The notes below the pieces were generated by a model. That model was not told the DNA's origin and did not search any database. It worked only from the letters and a program-made list of their open reading frames with translations. Both the position numbers and the translations under genes were made by a program. Below, piece after piece: positions 19,597 to 28,192 of a stretch of DNA of 64,000 bases. Source of the DNA: Bacteroidota bacterium (lineage in GTDB: Bacteria > Bacteroidota > Bacteroidia > Bacteroidales > Bacteroidaceae); the NCBI GenBank assembly GCA_023426145.1, contig JAFABG010000034.1, forward strand, positions 102,510-166,509, in the 5' to 3' direction. Numbering within the stretch: the stretch's first letter is position 1; each line of letters opens with the position of its first letter.

Positions 19597-21579
19597 ATGA
19601 GAAGATACACAGAATTATTGGCTACTTTGGCCTTAACCACCGGTATGGCACTCCATGCACAAACGAATGAGTTGGTGGTGCAGACGAAGAAGCTAGGTGC
19701 CGAGATCCAACCGACCATGTATGGTCTCTTTTTTGAAGATATCAATTACGCTGCCGATGGCGGGCTCTACGCAGAGCTTGTAAAAAACCGTTCGTTTGAA
19801 TTCCCACAACACCTGATGGGGTGGAAAACGTATGGAAAAGTCACCGTGGAGGATGATGGTCCTTTTGAACGGAATCCACACTATGTACGTCTTTCGAACC
19901 CTGGACATCCCGAAAAGCATACCGGATTAGACAATGAAGGCTTTTTTGGTGTAGGCGTGAAAAAAGGTGAGGAATATCGTTTTTCTGTATGGGCGCGCTT
20001 GCCTCAAGGTGGCAGTGCTGGAAAAATACGCATCGAGCTAGTCGACATGAAATCCATGGCTGAGAGTCAGGCGTTCGCCACACAGACGCTCACCATCGAC
20101 TCCAAAGAATGGAAAAAATACCAAGTGATTTTGAAGCCTGAGGCTACAAACCCTAAATCCACCCTTCGCATCTTCCTAGCATCCGAAGGACCAATTGATT
20201 TAGAGCACATCTCTCTTTTCCCCGTTGACACTTGGAAGGGGCATGAGAACGGGCTTCGTAAAGATTTAGCACAGGCCTTGGCCGACATCCATCCGGGTGT
20301 CTTCCGATTCCCTGGTGGCTGCATCGTCGAAGGAACCGATTTGAATACCCGCTATAATTGGAAGAATTCCGTTGGACCGGTAGAGAACCGTCCACTGAAT
20401 GAGAACCGCTGGCAATACACTTTCCCTCATCGTTTCTTCCCCGACTATTATCAGAGCTACGGACTCGGATTCTATGAATTCTTCCTCTTGTCTGAAGAAA
20501 TGGGAGCAGCTCCGCTGCCTATTTTGAGTTGTGGATTGGCTTGCCAGTTCCAAAACGACGATGAAAAAGCACACGTTCCGGTTGCCGAATTAGGCAGTTA
20601 CATTCAAGATGCACTCGATCTGATTGAGTTTGCCAATGGAGAAGTAACAACCACTTGGGGAAAAGTTCGTGCCGACATGGGACACCCTGCGCCGTTCCAC
20701 CTGAAGTTTTTGGGCATCGGTAATGAGCAGTGGGGCAAAGAATACCCCGAGCGTCTTGCACCCTTCATAGATGCCATTCGCAAGGCGCATCCCGAAATCA
20801 AGATTGTGGGCAGTTCCGGTCCGAATTCCGAAGGCAAAGAGTTTGATTATCTCTGGCCGGAAATGAAACGGTTGAAAGCCGATTTAGTCGACGAGCATTT
20901 CTATCGTCCGGAGAGTTGGTTCCTTCGTCAAGGCGCACGCTATGATCATTACGATCGGAAAGGACCGAAGGTTTTTGCAGGAGAATATGCTTGCCACGGT
21001 AAAGGAAAGAAATGGAATCACTTCCACGCCTCTCTGCTCGAAGCAGCCTTCATGACAGGGTTAGAACGCAACGCCGACATTGTACACATGGCTACTTATG
21101 CCCCTCTTTTCGCACACGTGGAAGGTTGGCAGTGGCGTCCGGATATGATTTGGTTCGACAATCTGCATTCCGTGCGTACAGCAAGCTACTATGTACAACA
21201 GCTTTATGCTCAAAATAAAGGTACTAATGTGCTTTCGCTCACGATGGGTAAACAACCCGTTACTGGAGCCGACGGGCAGAACGGGCTTTTTGCCAGTGCA
21301 GTCTATGATAGTCCCACCAACGAGGTTATTGTGAAAGTGGCCAACACTTCCGATCAGGTTCAGCCGCTTTCGTTGACCTTCGACGGGTTGAAGAAGAAAG
21401 AAGTGCTCACCGACGGTCGTTGCATCAAGCTTCGTTCGCTCGATCTCGATAAAGACAATACGCTTGAAGAACCCACTGCGATCACTCCTCAAGAGACTCC
21501 GGTGGCTATAGACGGCCATATATTCACCACTACACTCGAGCCTAACACGTTTGCAGTGTACAAATTCATCAAGAAATAA
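19597..21579 (+). CDS. GH51 alpha-L-arabinofuranosidase
   Basis: A 660-residue protein with a cleavable signal peptide (ATLALTTGMALHAQ), so probably periplasmic. GH51 enzymes remove terminal alpha-L-arabinofuranose from arabinan and arabino-oligosaccharides with retention. The acid/base Glu377 lies in GIGNEQWG and the nucleophile Glu463 in FAGEYACHG. An N-terminal carbohydrate-binding-like jelly roll (about 85-215) precedes the TIM barrel, which begins near FRFPGGCIVEG, and a C-terminal beta domain follows. Its stop codon overlaps the next start by one base (TAATG), so translation of the two is coupled. It is likely induced with its neighbours by the HTCS. Confidence 0.95.
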   Translation: MRRYTELLATLALTTGMALHAQTNELVVQTKKLGAEIQPTMYGLFFEDINYAADGGLYAELVKNRSFEFPQHLMGWKTYGKVTVEDDGPFERNPHYVRLSNPGHPEKHTGLDNEGFFGVGVKKGEEYRFSVWARLPQGGSAGKIRIELVDMKSMAESQAFATQTLTIDSKEWKKYQVILKPEATNPKSTLRIFLASEGPIDLEHISLFPVDTWKGHENGLRKDLAQALADIHPGVFRFPGGCIVEGTDLNTRYNWKNSVGPVENRPLNENRWQYTFPHRFFPDYYQSYGLGFYEFFLLSEEMGAAPLPILSCGLACQFQNDDEKAHVPVAELGSYIQDALDLIEFANGEVTTTWGKVRADMGHPAPFHLKFLGIGNEQWGKEYPERLAPFIDAIRKAHPEIKIVGSSGPNSEGKEFDYLWPEMKRLKADLVDEHFYRPESWFLRQGARYDHYDRKGPKVFAGEYACHGKGKKWNHFHASLLEAAFMTGLERNADIVHMATYAPLFAHVEGWQWRPDMIWFDNLHSVRTASYYVQQLYAQNKGTNVLSLTMGKQPVTGADGQNGLFASAVYDSPTNEVIVKVANTSDQVQPLSLTFDGLKKKEVLTDGRCIKLRSLDLDKDNTLEEPTAITPQETPVAIDGHIFTTTLEPNTFAVYKFIKK

Positions 21580-22544
21580 TGCATAGCATCAGATTCGTTA
21601 TTCTCTCATTCGCGTTGGCAGCCTTCAGTGGGCTGTCCGCGCAGAATGATACCACATTTGTGGCCAAAGGAAATCCCTTAGTGAGTTATAAATATACAGC
21701 CGATCCGGCAGCTATGGTGCATGATGGAAAGATGTACATCTATGCTGGTCATGATGAATGTCCACCGGGTCAGGAACGGTATGTGATGAATGAATGGTGT
21801 GTCTTTTCTTCGCCCGACATGAAGACTTGGACCGAACATGCTGTACCTTTGCGGGCTAGAGACTTCAGTTGGGGCAAAGGGCAAGCCTGGGCTAGTCAGG
21901 TTATTGAGCGCGATGGAAAGTTCTATTGGTATGTCACCGTGGAGCATGGCACCATTCATGGGAAAGCCATAGGTGTAGCGGTATCCGATTCGCCTACAGG
22001 TCCTTTCGTTGATGCTCGTGGTTCGGCACTCATCACTAACGATATGACTACCGAATTCACTAAGATCAGTTGGGAAGATATAGATCCGACTGTTTTCATT
22101 GACGATGACGGACAAGCCTATCTCTATTGGGGAAATACGCAGTGTTACTACGCCAAGTTGAAGAAGAACATGATTGAGCTTGATGGTCCCATTGTTCCGG
22201 TACACTTGCCTCGCTACACCGAAGCACCGTGGATTCATAAGCGTGGTGATTGGTATTACCTCTCGTATGCTTCTGAGTTCCCTGAAAAGATTGCCTATGC
22301 GATGAGTCGTAGCATTACGGGGCCTTGGGAATATAAAGGCATCTTAAATGAGATAGCCGGCAATTCAAACACCAACCATCAGGCCATTCTTGAGTTCAAG
22401 GGCCAGTGGTATTTTGTTTATCATAACGGGTCGATCAATACCGGAGGGGGGAGCTTCCGTCGTTCTGTATGTATTGATCGCCTATACTATAACCCAGACG
22501 GTACGATGAAACGGGTGCAGATGACCACTGAAGGCGTACAATAA
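21579..22544 (+). CDS. GH43 exo-arabinofuranosidase-like enzyme
   Basis: A compact 321-residue GH43 with a cleavable signal (LALAAFSGLSAQ) and little beyond the propeller. The catalytic acids are Asp in TADPAAMVHDG, Asp in WEDIDPTVFIDDDG and Glu in RYTEAPWIHKRG. The plain ending RLYYNPDGTMKRV, with no C-terminal beta-sandwich, resembles exo-acting arabinofuranosidases of this family. It starts on the last base of the GH51 stop. In the B. thetaiotaomicron locus this place is filled, from memory, by BT0369, an exo-arabinofuranosidase. It should trim short arabino-oligosaccharides in the periplasm. Confidence 0.92.
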   Translation: MHSIRFVILSFALAAFSGLSAQNDTTFVAKGNPLVSYKYTADPAAMVHDGKMYIYAGHDECPPGQERYVMNEWCVFSSPDMKTWTEHAVPLRARDFSWGKGQAWASQVIERDGKFYWYVTVEHGTIHGKAIGVAVSDSPTGPFVDARGSALITNDMTTEFTKISWEDIDPTVFIDDDGQAYLYWGNTQCYYAKLKKNMIELDGPIVPVHLPRYTEAPWIHKRGDWYYLSYASEFPEKIAYAMSRSITGPWEYKGILNEIAGNSNTNHQAILEFKGQWYFVYHNGSINTGGGSFRRSVCIDRLYYNPDGTMKRVQMTTEGVQ

Positions 22545-22640
22545 GTTAGGGAAAGGAAATTCATCACAACATAAAATATAAACAAAAGAAATTACTGGGT
22601 GGGGATTTTTTAGATAATTGGGTTTTTGTTAGTGTTGGAA

Positions 22641-22710
22641 ATAGGATGTGTCATTTTTGTCACATCCTATAAAAAAAAAGAGGGAATGTCGATACTTTCG
22701 ACGTTCCCTC
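22641..22710. terminator. Convergent double hairpin terminator
   Basis: Two hairpins lie between the converging enzyme operon and galK. The first pairs 22641-22650 with 22661-22670 (10 bp, perfect). The second pairs 22680-22692 with 22698-22710 (13 bp, one G-T). A run of nine A between them (22671-22679) becomes a U-run after the second hairpin on the minus strand, making a strong intrinsic terminator for galK. Confidence 0.8.
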
Positions 22711-22737
22711 TTCAATTTATTTCTTAAGCTGTGTTGC

Positions 22738-23892
22738 TTATTCTACACGGCGAGAACCGTCGCCGATCACCACATCATACACTTTTGGACTTCTGCCGAA
22801 CTTCGCTTTAAAAGCTTCTGAAGTCTTCTCCACGAAGTTATCGTATAATTCATTTTTCACTAGATTGATGGTACAGCCACCGAATCCGCCACCCATAACG
22901 CGAGAGCCGGTTACACCATATTCTTTGGCGCAGTCGTTCAAGAAGTCAAGCTCTTCACAGCTTACTTCATAAAGCTTGCTCATGCCGTGGTGTGTTTCGT
23001 ACATTTTCTGTCCCACAGTTTCGTAGTCGTCTTTTTCCAAAGCATCACAAACGTCAAGCACGCGTTGAATTTCTTCAATCACATATTCTGCACGCATGAA
23101 ATCTTCAGCGTTGATATCCGCTTTCGCTTCTTCAAGCATCTCCATGGTACAGTCGCGCAAGAACTCCACGTGAGGATGTTTCTTCTGGATAGCCGCTACA
23201 GCAGCTTCGCAACTTTGACGGCGTTTGTTGTAAGCCGATGAAGCCAGTTCGTGTTTCACAACTGAATCCATCAACACCAAGCGATAACCTTCTGGATGGA
23301 AGGGGAAATACTGATACTCCAATGAACGACAATCCAAACGAATCAAGCTGCCTGCTTTACCAAATACAGAAGCAAACTGGTCCATGATTCCGCAGTTCAC
23401 ACCGCAATAGTTATGTTCTGTTGCTTGACCCACTTTGGCCAATTCGAATTTATCAATCTTACCTTCGCCAAACAGTTCGTTCAAAGCAAAAGCATACGTA
23501 CTTTCTAATGCAGCCGATGAAGACATACCAGCACCCAGAGGCACATCGCCCGAGAAAGCAGTATTGAATCCCTTCACGTCTACGCCTCTCTTGATCATTT
23601 CGCGGCAAACACCGAAAATATATCTTGCCCAGCTAGCGCTAGGAGCGTCCTCTTCATTCAGTCCGAATTCTACATAATCCTTCAAGTCGATAGAGTAAGC
23701 CTTCACCACGTTGGTGCCGTTAGGTTTGATTTCGGCAAGCATGCCTTTGTCTACCGCTCCGGGGAAAACAAATCCGCCATTGTAGTCGGTATGTTCGCCA
23801 ATCAAGTTGATACGTCCTGGTGAAGCATATATGAATCCAGTAGTTCCATCAAAATGTTTTATAAATCGACTTCTTACGTGTTCTATTTCCAT
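22738..23892 (-). CDS. galK: Galactokinase
   Basis: A 384-residue GHMP-family kinase that phosphorylates alpha-D-galactose at C1 with ATP, the first committed step of the Leloir pathway. The galactokinase signature PGRINLIGEHTDYNGGF lies at about residues 25-41. The ATP-binding loop PLGAGMSSSAALE is near 116-128, and the third GHMP motif MGGGFGGCTINLV is near 335-347. Length is normal. It is the last gene of a minus-strand operon galM, transporter, galK and ends at a strong terminator. Its place beside the arabinan locus makes sense, because pectic side chains carry both arabinan and galactan. Confidence 0.97.
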   Translation of the reverse strand: MEIEHVRSRFIKHFDGTTGFIYASPGRINLIGEHTDYNGGFVFPGAVDKGMLAEIKPNGTNVVKAYSIDLKDYVEFGLNEEDAPSASWARYIFGVCREMIKRGVDVKGFNTAFSGDVPLGAGMSSSAALESTYAFALNELFGEGKIDKFELAKVGQATEHNYCGVNCGIMDQFASVFGKAGSLIRLDCRSLEYQYFPFHPEGYRLVLMDSVVKHELASSAYNKRRQSCEAAVAAIQKKHPHVEFLRDCTMEMLEEAKADINAEDFMRAEYVIEEIQRVLDVCDALEKDDYETVGQKMYETHHGMSKLYEVSCEELDFLNDCAKEYGVTGSRVMGGGFGGCTINLVKNELYDNFVEKTSEAFKAKFGRSPKVYDVVIGDGSRRVE

Positions 23893-23958
23893 GATAATAA
23901 ATTTTATAAAGTGAATAAATTAGGTTCTGATTACTATTTGTTGTTTCTCTTCCAGCAA

Positions 23959-25269
23959 TTATTCCACCGGAATATCTTTGTTCACATTGTTGCAACCCAC
24001 TAGGCCGTAGTATAATAGGTAAGCTAGTGCAATAACGATGACCCAGTAGCTAGGCATGAAACCAGCAACGTCTGCCATCCAACCCTGAATAACAGGTAAG
24101 ATACCGCCACCGCAAACTAAAACCATGAACAAACCAGAAGCAGCAGCAAGGTACTTTCCTAGTCCTTCAACAGCCAAGTTGAAGATACCGCCCCACATGA
24201 TAGAGGTACAAAAACCTACCAATACCAGATACATCGCGTTGATGGGCACTTCGGCCAAGCCAAACGACAGGCCGCCAGTAGCACTTTGTTGCAACACCGG
24301 TAGATCTACCATAGTAGAAGTAGAAGAGAAGATGGCCAATAACACTAAAATCAATCCCAGTCCAGAAGTGAAAATCAACATCACTTTACTAGAAACTTTA
24401 GCTCCTAGAGAAGCACCTGTAAGACGACCGATCAACATTAAGAACCAATACGTACCTACCACAAAACCCGAGATGGTAGAAGCGATACCTGCTCCTCCTT
24501 TTTCGATAGGGTCAGTAAGGAATAAGTTCAGTGTGCCCGGAACGCCTACTTCGATACCTACATAAACGAAGATGGCAACAGCACCTAGCACGAAATGGCG
24601 GAATTTAAGCGCTCCTTTCATCAGCGTACCGATAGGTTCAGTCGTTGTAGCTGCGTTCGGTTCCGGTATGCGTACAAACAAGAGAACGAAGAATGCAAAA
24701 GCAAATACAGCCATAGCGGTGTACATCACTGGGAAGATCTGCGAGATTGTAGCTTTTTCAATCGATCCGGCGATGAGGATACCCACGAACATCGGAGTGA
24801 TGGTAGCCATCACCGAGTTGAACGAGCCACCTACTTGGATCAATTGGTTTCCTTTGTTTCCTTCGCCACCCAGTTTGTTCAACATGGGGTTCACCACTGT
24901 GTTGAGCAAACACATAGAGAAGCCGGCAACAAAAGCACCGATCAAATATACAGCAAATGCCATTTCAGGGCTTGAATGTCCGGAAAGGAATTGGATGCCT
25001 ACGCCTACGAAACCGATGGCTACAGCGATGAGCGCTGTTTTCTTATAGCCAACGCGTTGTAGCAAGATGCCGCTTGGAATTCCCATTACAGCGTATGCAA
25101 TAAAGTTTCCGAAATTTCCTAGCATTCCCAAGGCATTGGAAACAGCAAATTGGTTTTTCAGTACAATTCCCATAGGAGCAGCGAGGTTGGTAACGAATGA
25201 GATCATACCAAAAAGGAAAATCATCGTGATGATAGCAATGATTTTGCCATTCTTTTTTTCTTGTGTCAT
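23959..25269 (-). CDS. Glucose/galactose:H+ symporter of the major facilitator superfamily
   Basis: A 436-residue membrane protein with about 12 hydrophobic helices, of the FHS (fucose-galactose-glucose:H+ symporter, gluP-like) type. The first helix (IIAIITMIFLFGMISFVTNL) and the motif QRVGYKKTALI in the helix 2-3 loop fit the family. It imports monosaccharide into the cytoplasm for GalK. It lies 66 bp upstream of galK and 77 bp downstream of galM in the same direction. Glucose versus galactose preference cannot be read from sequence; the operon points to galactose. Confidence 0.9.
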   Translation of the reverse strand: MTQEKKNGKIIAIITMIFLFGMISFVTNLAAPMGIVLKNQFAVSNALGMLGNFGNFIAYAVMGIPSGILLQRVGYKKTALIAVAIGFVGVGIQFLSGHSSPEMAFAVYLIGAFVAGFSMCLLNTVVNPMLNKLGGEGNKGNQLIQVGGSFNSVMATITPMFVGILIAGSIEKATISQIFPVMYTAMAVFAFAFFVLLFVRIPEPNAATTTEPIGTLMKGALKFRHFVLGAVAIFVYVGIEVGVPGTLNLFLTDPIEKGGAGIASTISGFVVGTYWFLMLIGRLTGASLGAKVSSKVMLIFTSGLGLILVLLAIFSSTSTMVDLPVLQQSATGGLSFGLAEVPINAMYLVLVGFCTSIMWGGIFNLAVEGLGKYLAAASGLFMVLVCGGGILPVIQGWMADVAGFMPSYWVIVIALAYLLYYGLVGCNNVNKDIPVE

Positions 25270-25346
25270 GGTTAAATATAAAAGTGTTAGTTTGTAAAAA
25301 TTAGGTTAGTTATATTTTCTATTTGGTTTATTTTTCAAGGTGTTTT

Positions 25347-26444
25347 CTATGCTTCAACGCCAAATTTATAGATCGTGATCTGTTGGTATTCATCTCCCGG
25401 AAGCAGGGTAGCTGTAGGGAAATGGGGTTTGTTCGGGGTGTCGGGGAAGCATTGCGCTTCAAAGCAGATCGCGCTACGAGAAGGGAAAGTAGCTCCGTGA
25501 GCACCGGCAAAACCACTCAACCAGTTACCCGTGTAAAGTTGCACGCCCACTTCGGTGGTGTACACTTCCATTTTACGTCCGCTGATCGGTTCAATGCAAG
25601 TCGCAGCTAGATCGAGCGCTCCGAGTTCGGCTTTATTGAGCACATAGCAGTGGTCGTAGCCTGCACCGAAAATGAGTTGTTGGAACTTGTCGTTGATGCG
25701 TTCGCCCACTGTGTGTGGTGTGCGGAAATCCATCGGCGTACCTTCCACTTTAGCGACTTCTCCGGTAGGGATAGACACTTCGTCGATAGGCGTATAAAAG
25801 TCAGCGTTGATGGTAACGATATTGTTGTCGATGGTGGGAGTGGGAGTGCCGATTCCGGCGAGGTTGAAGAAACCGTGATTGGTGAGATTAACTAAAGTGG
25901 CTTTGTCCGTTGTGGCGCGATATTCAATGACTAGTGCATTTTCCTCGTCTTCGAGTCTGTAAGTCATTTCCACTTCCAGCGTTCCGGGAAATCCCTCTTC
26001 GCCGTCTACTGATGTATAGTTAAATTGAATCAGATTCTCGGCGAGTTGTTCCGCGTCCCACACTCGGGTATGAAATCCCGTTGGTCCGCCGTGAAGCGAG
26101 TTGGGTCCGTTGTTGATGGTGAGGTTATGTTCTTCGCCGAAGAGCGTAAATTTTCCTTTAGCAATGCGGTTCCCATATCGACCGATGGTGGTGCTGAGGA
26201 AAGGTTCCGGGCTGTTGATGACATGCTCAATGGAGTCGTGTCCGAGGATCACATTATCGTATTTTCCATTTTTGTCCGGTACCATGATAGCGAGAATGGC
26301 GCATCCGTAATTTGTTACGGCGACTTCCATTCCCTTCTTGTTTTTTAGGATAAACAAATCCGTCTTTTTATCCTTAATCTCCTGTTGGAAATCTTTCCGG
26401 CTGAGCCCTGATAGATTACCCTCTGTTGGGAATGTGTTATTCAT
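25347..26444 (-). CDS. galM: Aldose 1-epimerase (mutarotase)
   Basis: A 365-residue galactose mutarotase that interconverts beta- and alpha-D-galactose so that GalK can act. Family motifs are GRYGNRIAKGKF, the catalytic His regions NNGPNSLHGG and NLTNHGFFNL, the substrate Asp in GAGYDHCYV and the catalytic Glu in ICFEAQCFPDTPN. There is no signal peptide, so it is cytoplasmic. It is first in the operon with the sugar symporter and galK. Its promoter lies in the 226-bp divergent gap shared with manA. Confidence 0.96.
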   Translation of the reverse strand: MNNTFPTEGNLSGLSRKDFQQEIKDKKTDLFILKNKKGMEVAVTNYGCAILAIMVPDKNGKYDNVILGHDSIEHVINSPEPFLSTTIGRYGNRIAKGKFTLFGEEHNLTINNGPNSLHGGPTGFHTRVWDAEQLAENLIQFNYTSVDGEEGFPGTLEVEMTYRLEDEENALVIEYRATTDKATLVNLTNHGFFNLAGIGTPTPTIDNNIVTINADFYTPIDEVSIPTGEVAKVEGTPMDFRTPHTVGERINDKFQQLIFGAGYDHCYVLNKAELGALDLAATCIEPISGRKMEVYTTEVGVQLYTGNWLSGFAGAHGATFPSRSAICFEAQCFPDTPNKPHFPTATLLPGDEYQQITIYKFGVEA

Positions 26445-26670
26445 GTTTGGTATTATTAATATTTTCCTGCAAATAAAGGTAAATTCTTTGTGACTTACAA
26501 ATTATTCCGACTAAATATAGGGTGCTGTTTAGGAAAGTTTAGCGTTACGAAGAGCGTACCTGTTTTTTTGTTGCCAAATCTTTAAAAATGAACATTTTTT
26601 TCGTAAGTTTGCTGCCGGATTATAACAATCCGAGTGTATTTAATCTAAGTTTATAACAAGAAACACAAAA

Positions 26671-27642
26671 ATGTATCCATTAAAATTCGAACCTATTTTG
26701 AAGCAAACGCTTTGGGGGGGCGACAAGATTATTCCGTTCAAGCATTTGAAGTCAGACTTGAAAGGAGTAGGAGAAAGCTGGGAGATTTCCAGCGTAGAAA
26801 ACAACGAGTCAGTGGTAGCCAACGGATCGGATAAAGGCTTTACGCTAGCCGATTTAGTAAGGAAATACCGCGAGGAACTGGTAGGCGAAGCGAACTATGC
26901 TCGTTTTGGAAACCAATTTCCCTTACTGATTAAATTCATCGATGCACGTCAAGATTTATCTATTCAGGTGCATCCTGCCGATGAGTTAGCTAAAAAGCGA
27001 CACAATTCGATGGGAAAAACTGAGATGTGGTACGTGGTGGCAGCCGATCAAGGCGCGAAGTTGCGTTCAGGTTTTTCTGAACAAATCACTCCAAAAGAGT
27101 ACAAAGAAAGAGTGCTCAGCAACACCATCACTGATGTGTTACAGGAATATGAGATTCATCCGGGCGATGTGTTTTTCCTGCCGGCAGGGCGTGTGCACAG
27201 TATTGGTGCCGGTTCATTTATTGCCGAAATTCAGCAGACATCGGACATTACTTATCGTATTTACGATTTCAATCGTAAAGATGCCAACGGCAACACACGT
27301 GAGCTGCACACCGATTTAGCTCGCGAGGCCATCAACTACGAAGTGCTCGACGACTATCGTACAGCCTATGATGCGGTTGAAAATGAACCGGTGGAACTAG
27401 TGGCTTGTCCCTATTTCACAACGTCAGTTTATGATATGACCGAAGAGATCAGTTGTGATTATTCAGAACTCGACTCGTTCGTTATTTTCATTTGTATGGA
27501 GGGGGCTTGCACCTTGAAAGATAATGAGGGCTACGAACTAGCTGTGGCTGCCGGTGAAACAGTATTGCTTCCGGCTACTACCGAAGAGGTTACCATTACG
27601 CCAGTTGGCGGAAGGGTGAAGTTGCTCGAGACCTACGTTTAA
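26671..27642 (+). CDS. manA: Mannose-6-phosphate isomerase, class I
   Basis: A 323-residue zinc enzyme of the cupin fold that interconverts mannose 6-phosphate and fructose 6-phosphate. The metal ligands appear in IQVHPADE (Gln, His), GKTEMWYV (Glu) and AGRVHSIGAG (His). The substrate-binding Arg region after the C-terminal cupin (TYRIYDFNRKDANG) is present. The length is that of the short class I form. It is divergent from galM. A Bacteroides -7 element TAAGTTTG lies at 26604-26611, 60 bases before the ATG. It supplies mannose units for GDP-mannose or feeds mannose into glycolysis. Confidence 0.95.
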   Translation: MYPLKFEPILKQTLWGGDKIIPFKHLKSDLKGVGESWEISSVENNESVVANGSDKGFTLADLVRKYREELVGEANYARFGNQFPLLIKFIDARQDLSIQVHPADELAKKRHNSMGKTEMWYVVAADQGAKLRSGFSEQITPKEYKERVLSNTITDVLQEYEIHPGDVFFLPAGRVHSIGAGSFIAEIQQTSDITYRIYDFNRKDANGNTRELHTDLAREAINYEVLDDYRTAYDAVENEPVELVACPYFTTSVYDMTEEISCDYSELDSFVIFICMEGACTLKDNEGYELAVAAGETVLLPATTEEVTITPVGGRVKLLETYV

Positions 27643-27702
27643 TCTCCTGAACGAGACCGAACAGGATCAAAAATAACGAAAATCAAGGACTTGAAAAGTT
27701 GT

Positions 27703-27752
27703 CTTTCTGCTTTTATTTGTGTATCTTTATGGACAATATAAAAGCAGAAAGA
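27703..27752 (+). promoter_or_regulatory. 15-bp perfect inverted repeat ahead of the DUF4248 gene
   Basis: The arms TCTTTCTGCTTTTAT (27703-27717) and its exact reverse complement (27738-27752) flank a 20-base loop. The loop contains TATCTTTA, a near match to the Bacteroides -7 element, and an alternative ATG. The right arm ends three bases before the ATG I chose. It could be an operator or an RNA hairpin controlling translation. Confidence 0.6.
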
Positions 27753-27755
27753 ACA

Positions 27756-27989
27756 ATGGATCACTTTTCATTTGTAGTGAAATGCTACAATAAACAAGAA
27801 TTAGCGCAACTGTATTTTCCCGATCTGAGTGGGAGAGCTGCGGTAGATAAATTGCGCCGTTGGGTGCGTAGATGCCATCCGCTGATGGAAGAGATTTTGG
27901 CTACGGATTTTCATCCGAAAACGAAAGCTTTCTCTGTGCGTGAGGTGCGACTTATTGTTCGCTACTTGGGGGAGCCGGGGGAGTTCTAA
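27756..27989 (+). CDS. DUF4248 family protein
   Basis: A 77-residue basic protein of the Bacteroidales-only DUF4248 family: HFSFVVKCYNKQELAQLYFPDLS near the start, then a KLRRWVRRCHPL segment and the ending VREVRLIVRYLGEPGEF. It reads like a small winged-helix or HTH DNA-binding protein, but no function is established to my knowledge. An in-frame ATG at 27729 would add nine residues but lies inside the inverted repeat, so I prefer 27756. Homologues are commonly found near the HU-like, amidase and VirE_N/DUF3987 genes also present here, though in this window GH78 and DnaB-like genes come between. Confidence 0.75.
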   Translation: MDHFSFVVKCYNKQELAQLYFPDLSGRAAVDKLRRWVRRCHPLMEEILATDFHPKTKAFSVREVRLIVRYLGEPGEF

Positions 27990-28192
27990 AAAACATTTGC
28001 GAGAACACCCGTTCCTGTTGATATAGAACACCTTATTCACTATCTTTCCAATATTTTTTTCGATTTCTTTCTTGCGGCTCTACACTATTTTTAATAACTT
28101 GCCGCTGTTTTTCAGATAGGTTGGTTGCTCATAACTTATTTGACTACAACCTTAAAGCTACGGAAATTACTCTAATCCATTACTTGATTAAC

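Noticed and set aside
24125..25048. 146- and 158-codon plus-strand ORFs
   Set aside because: They are opposite the sugar symporter gene and mirror its hydrophobic codons; no motif or signal.
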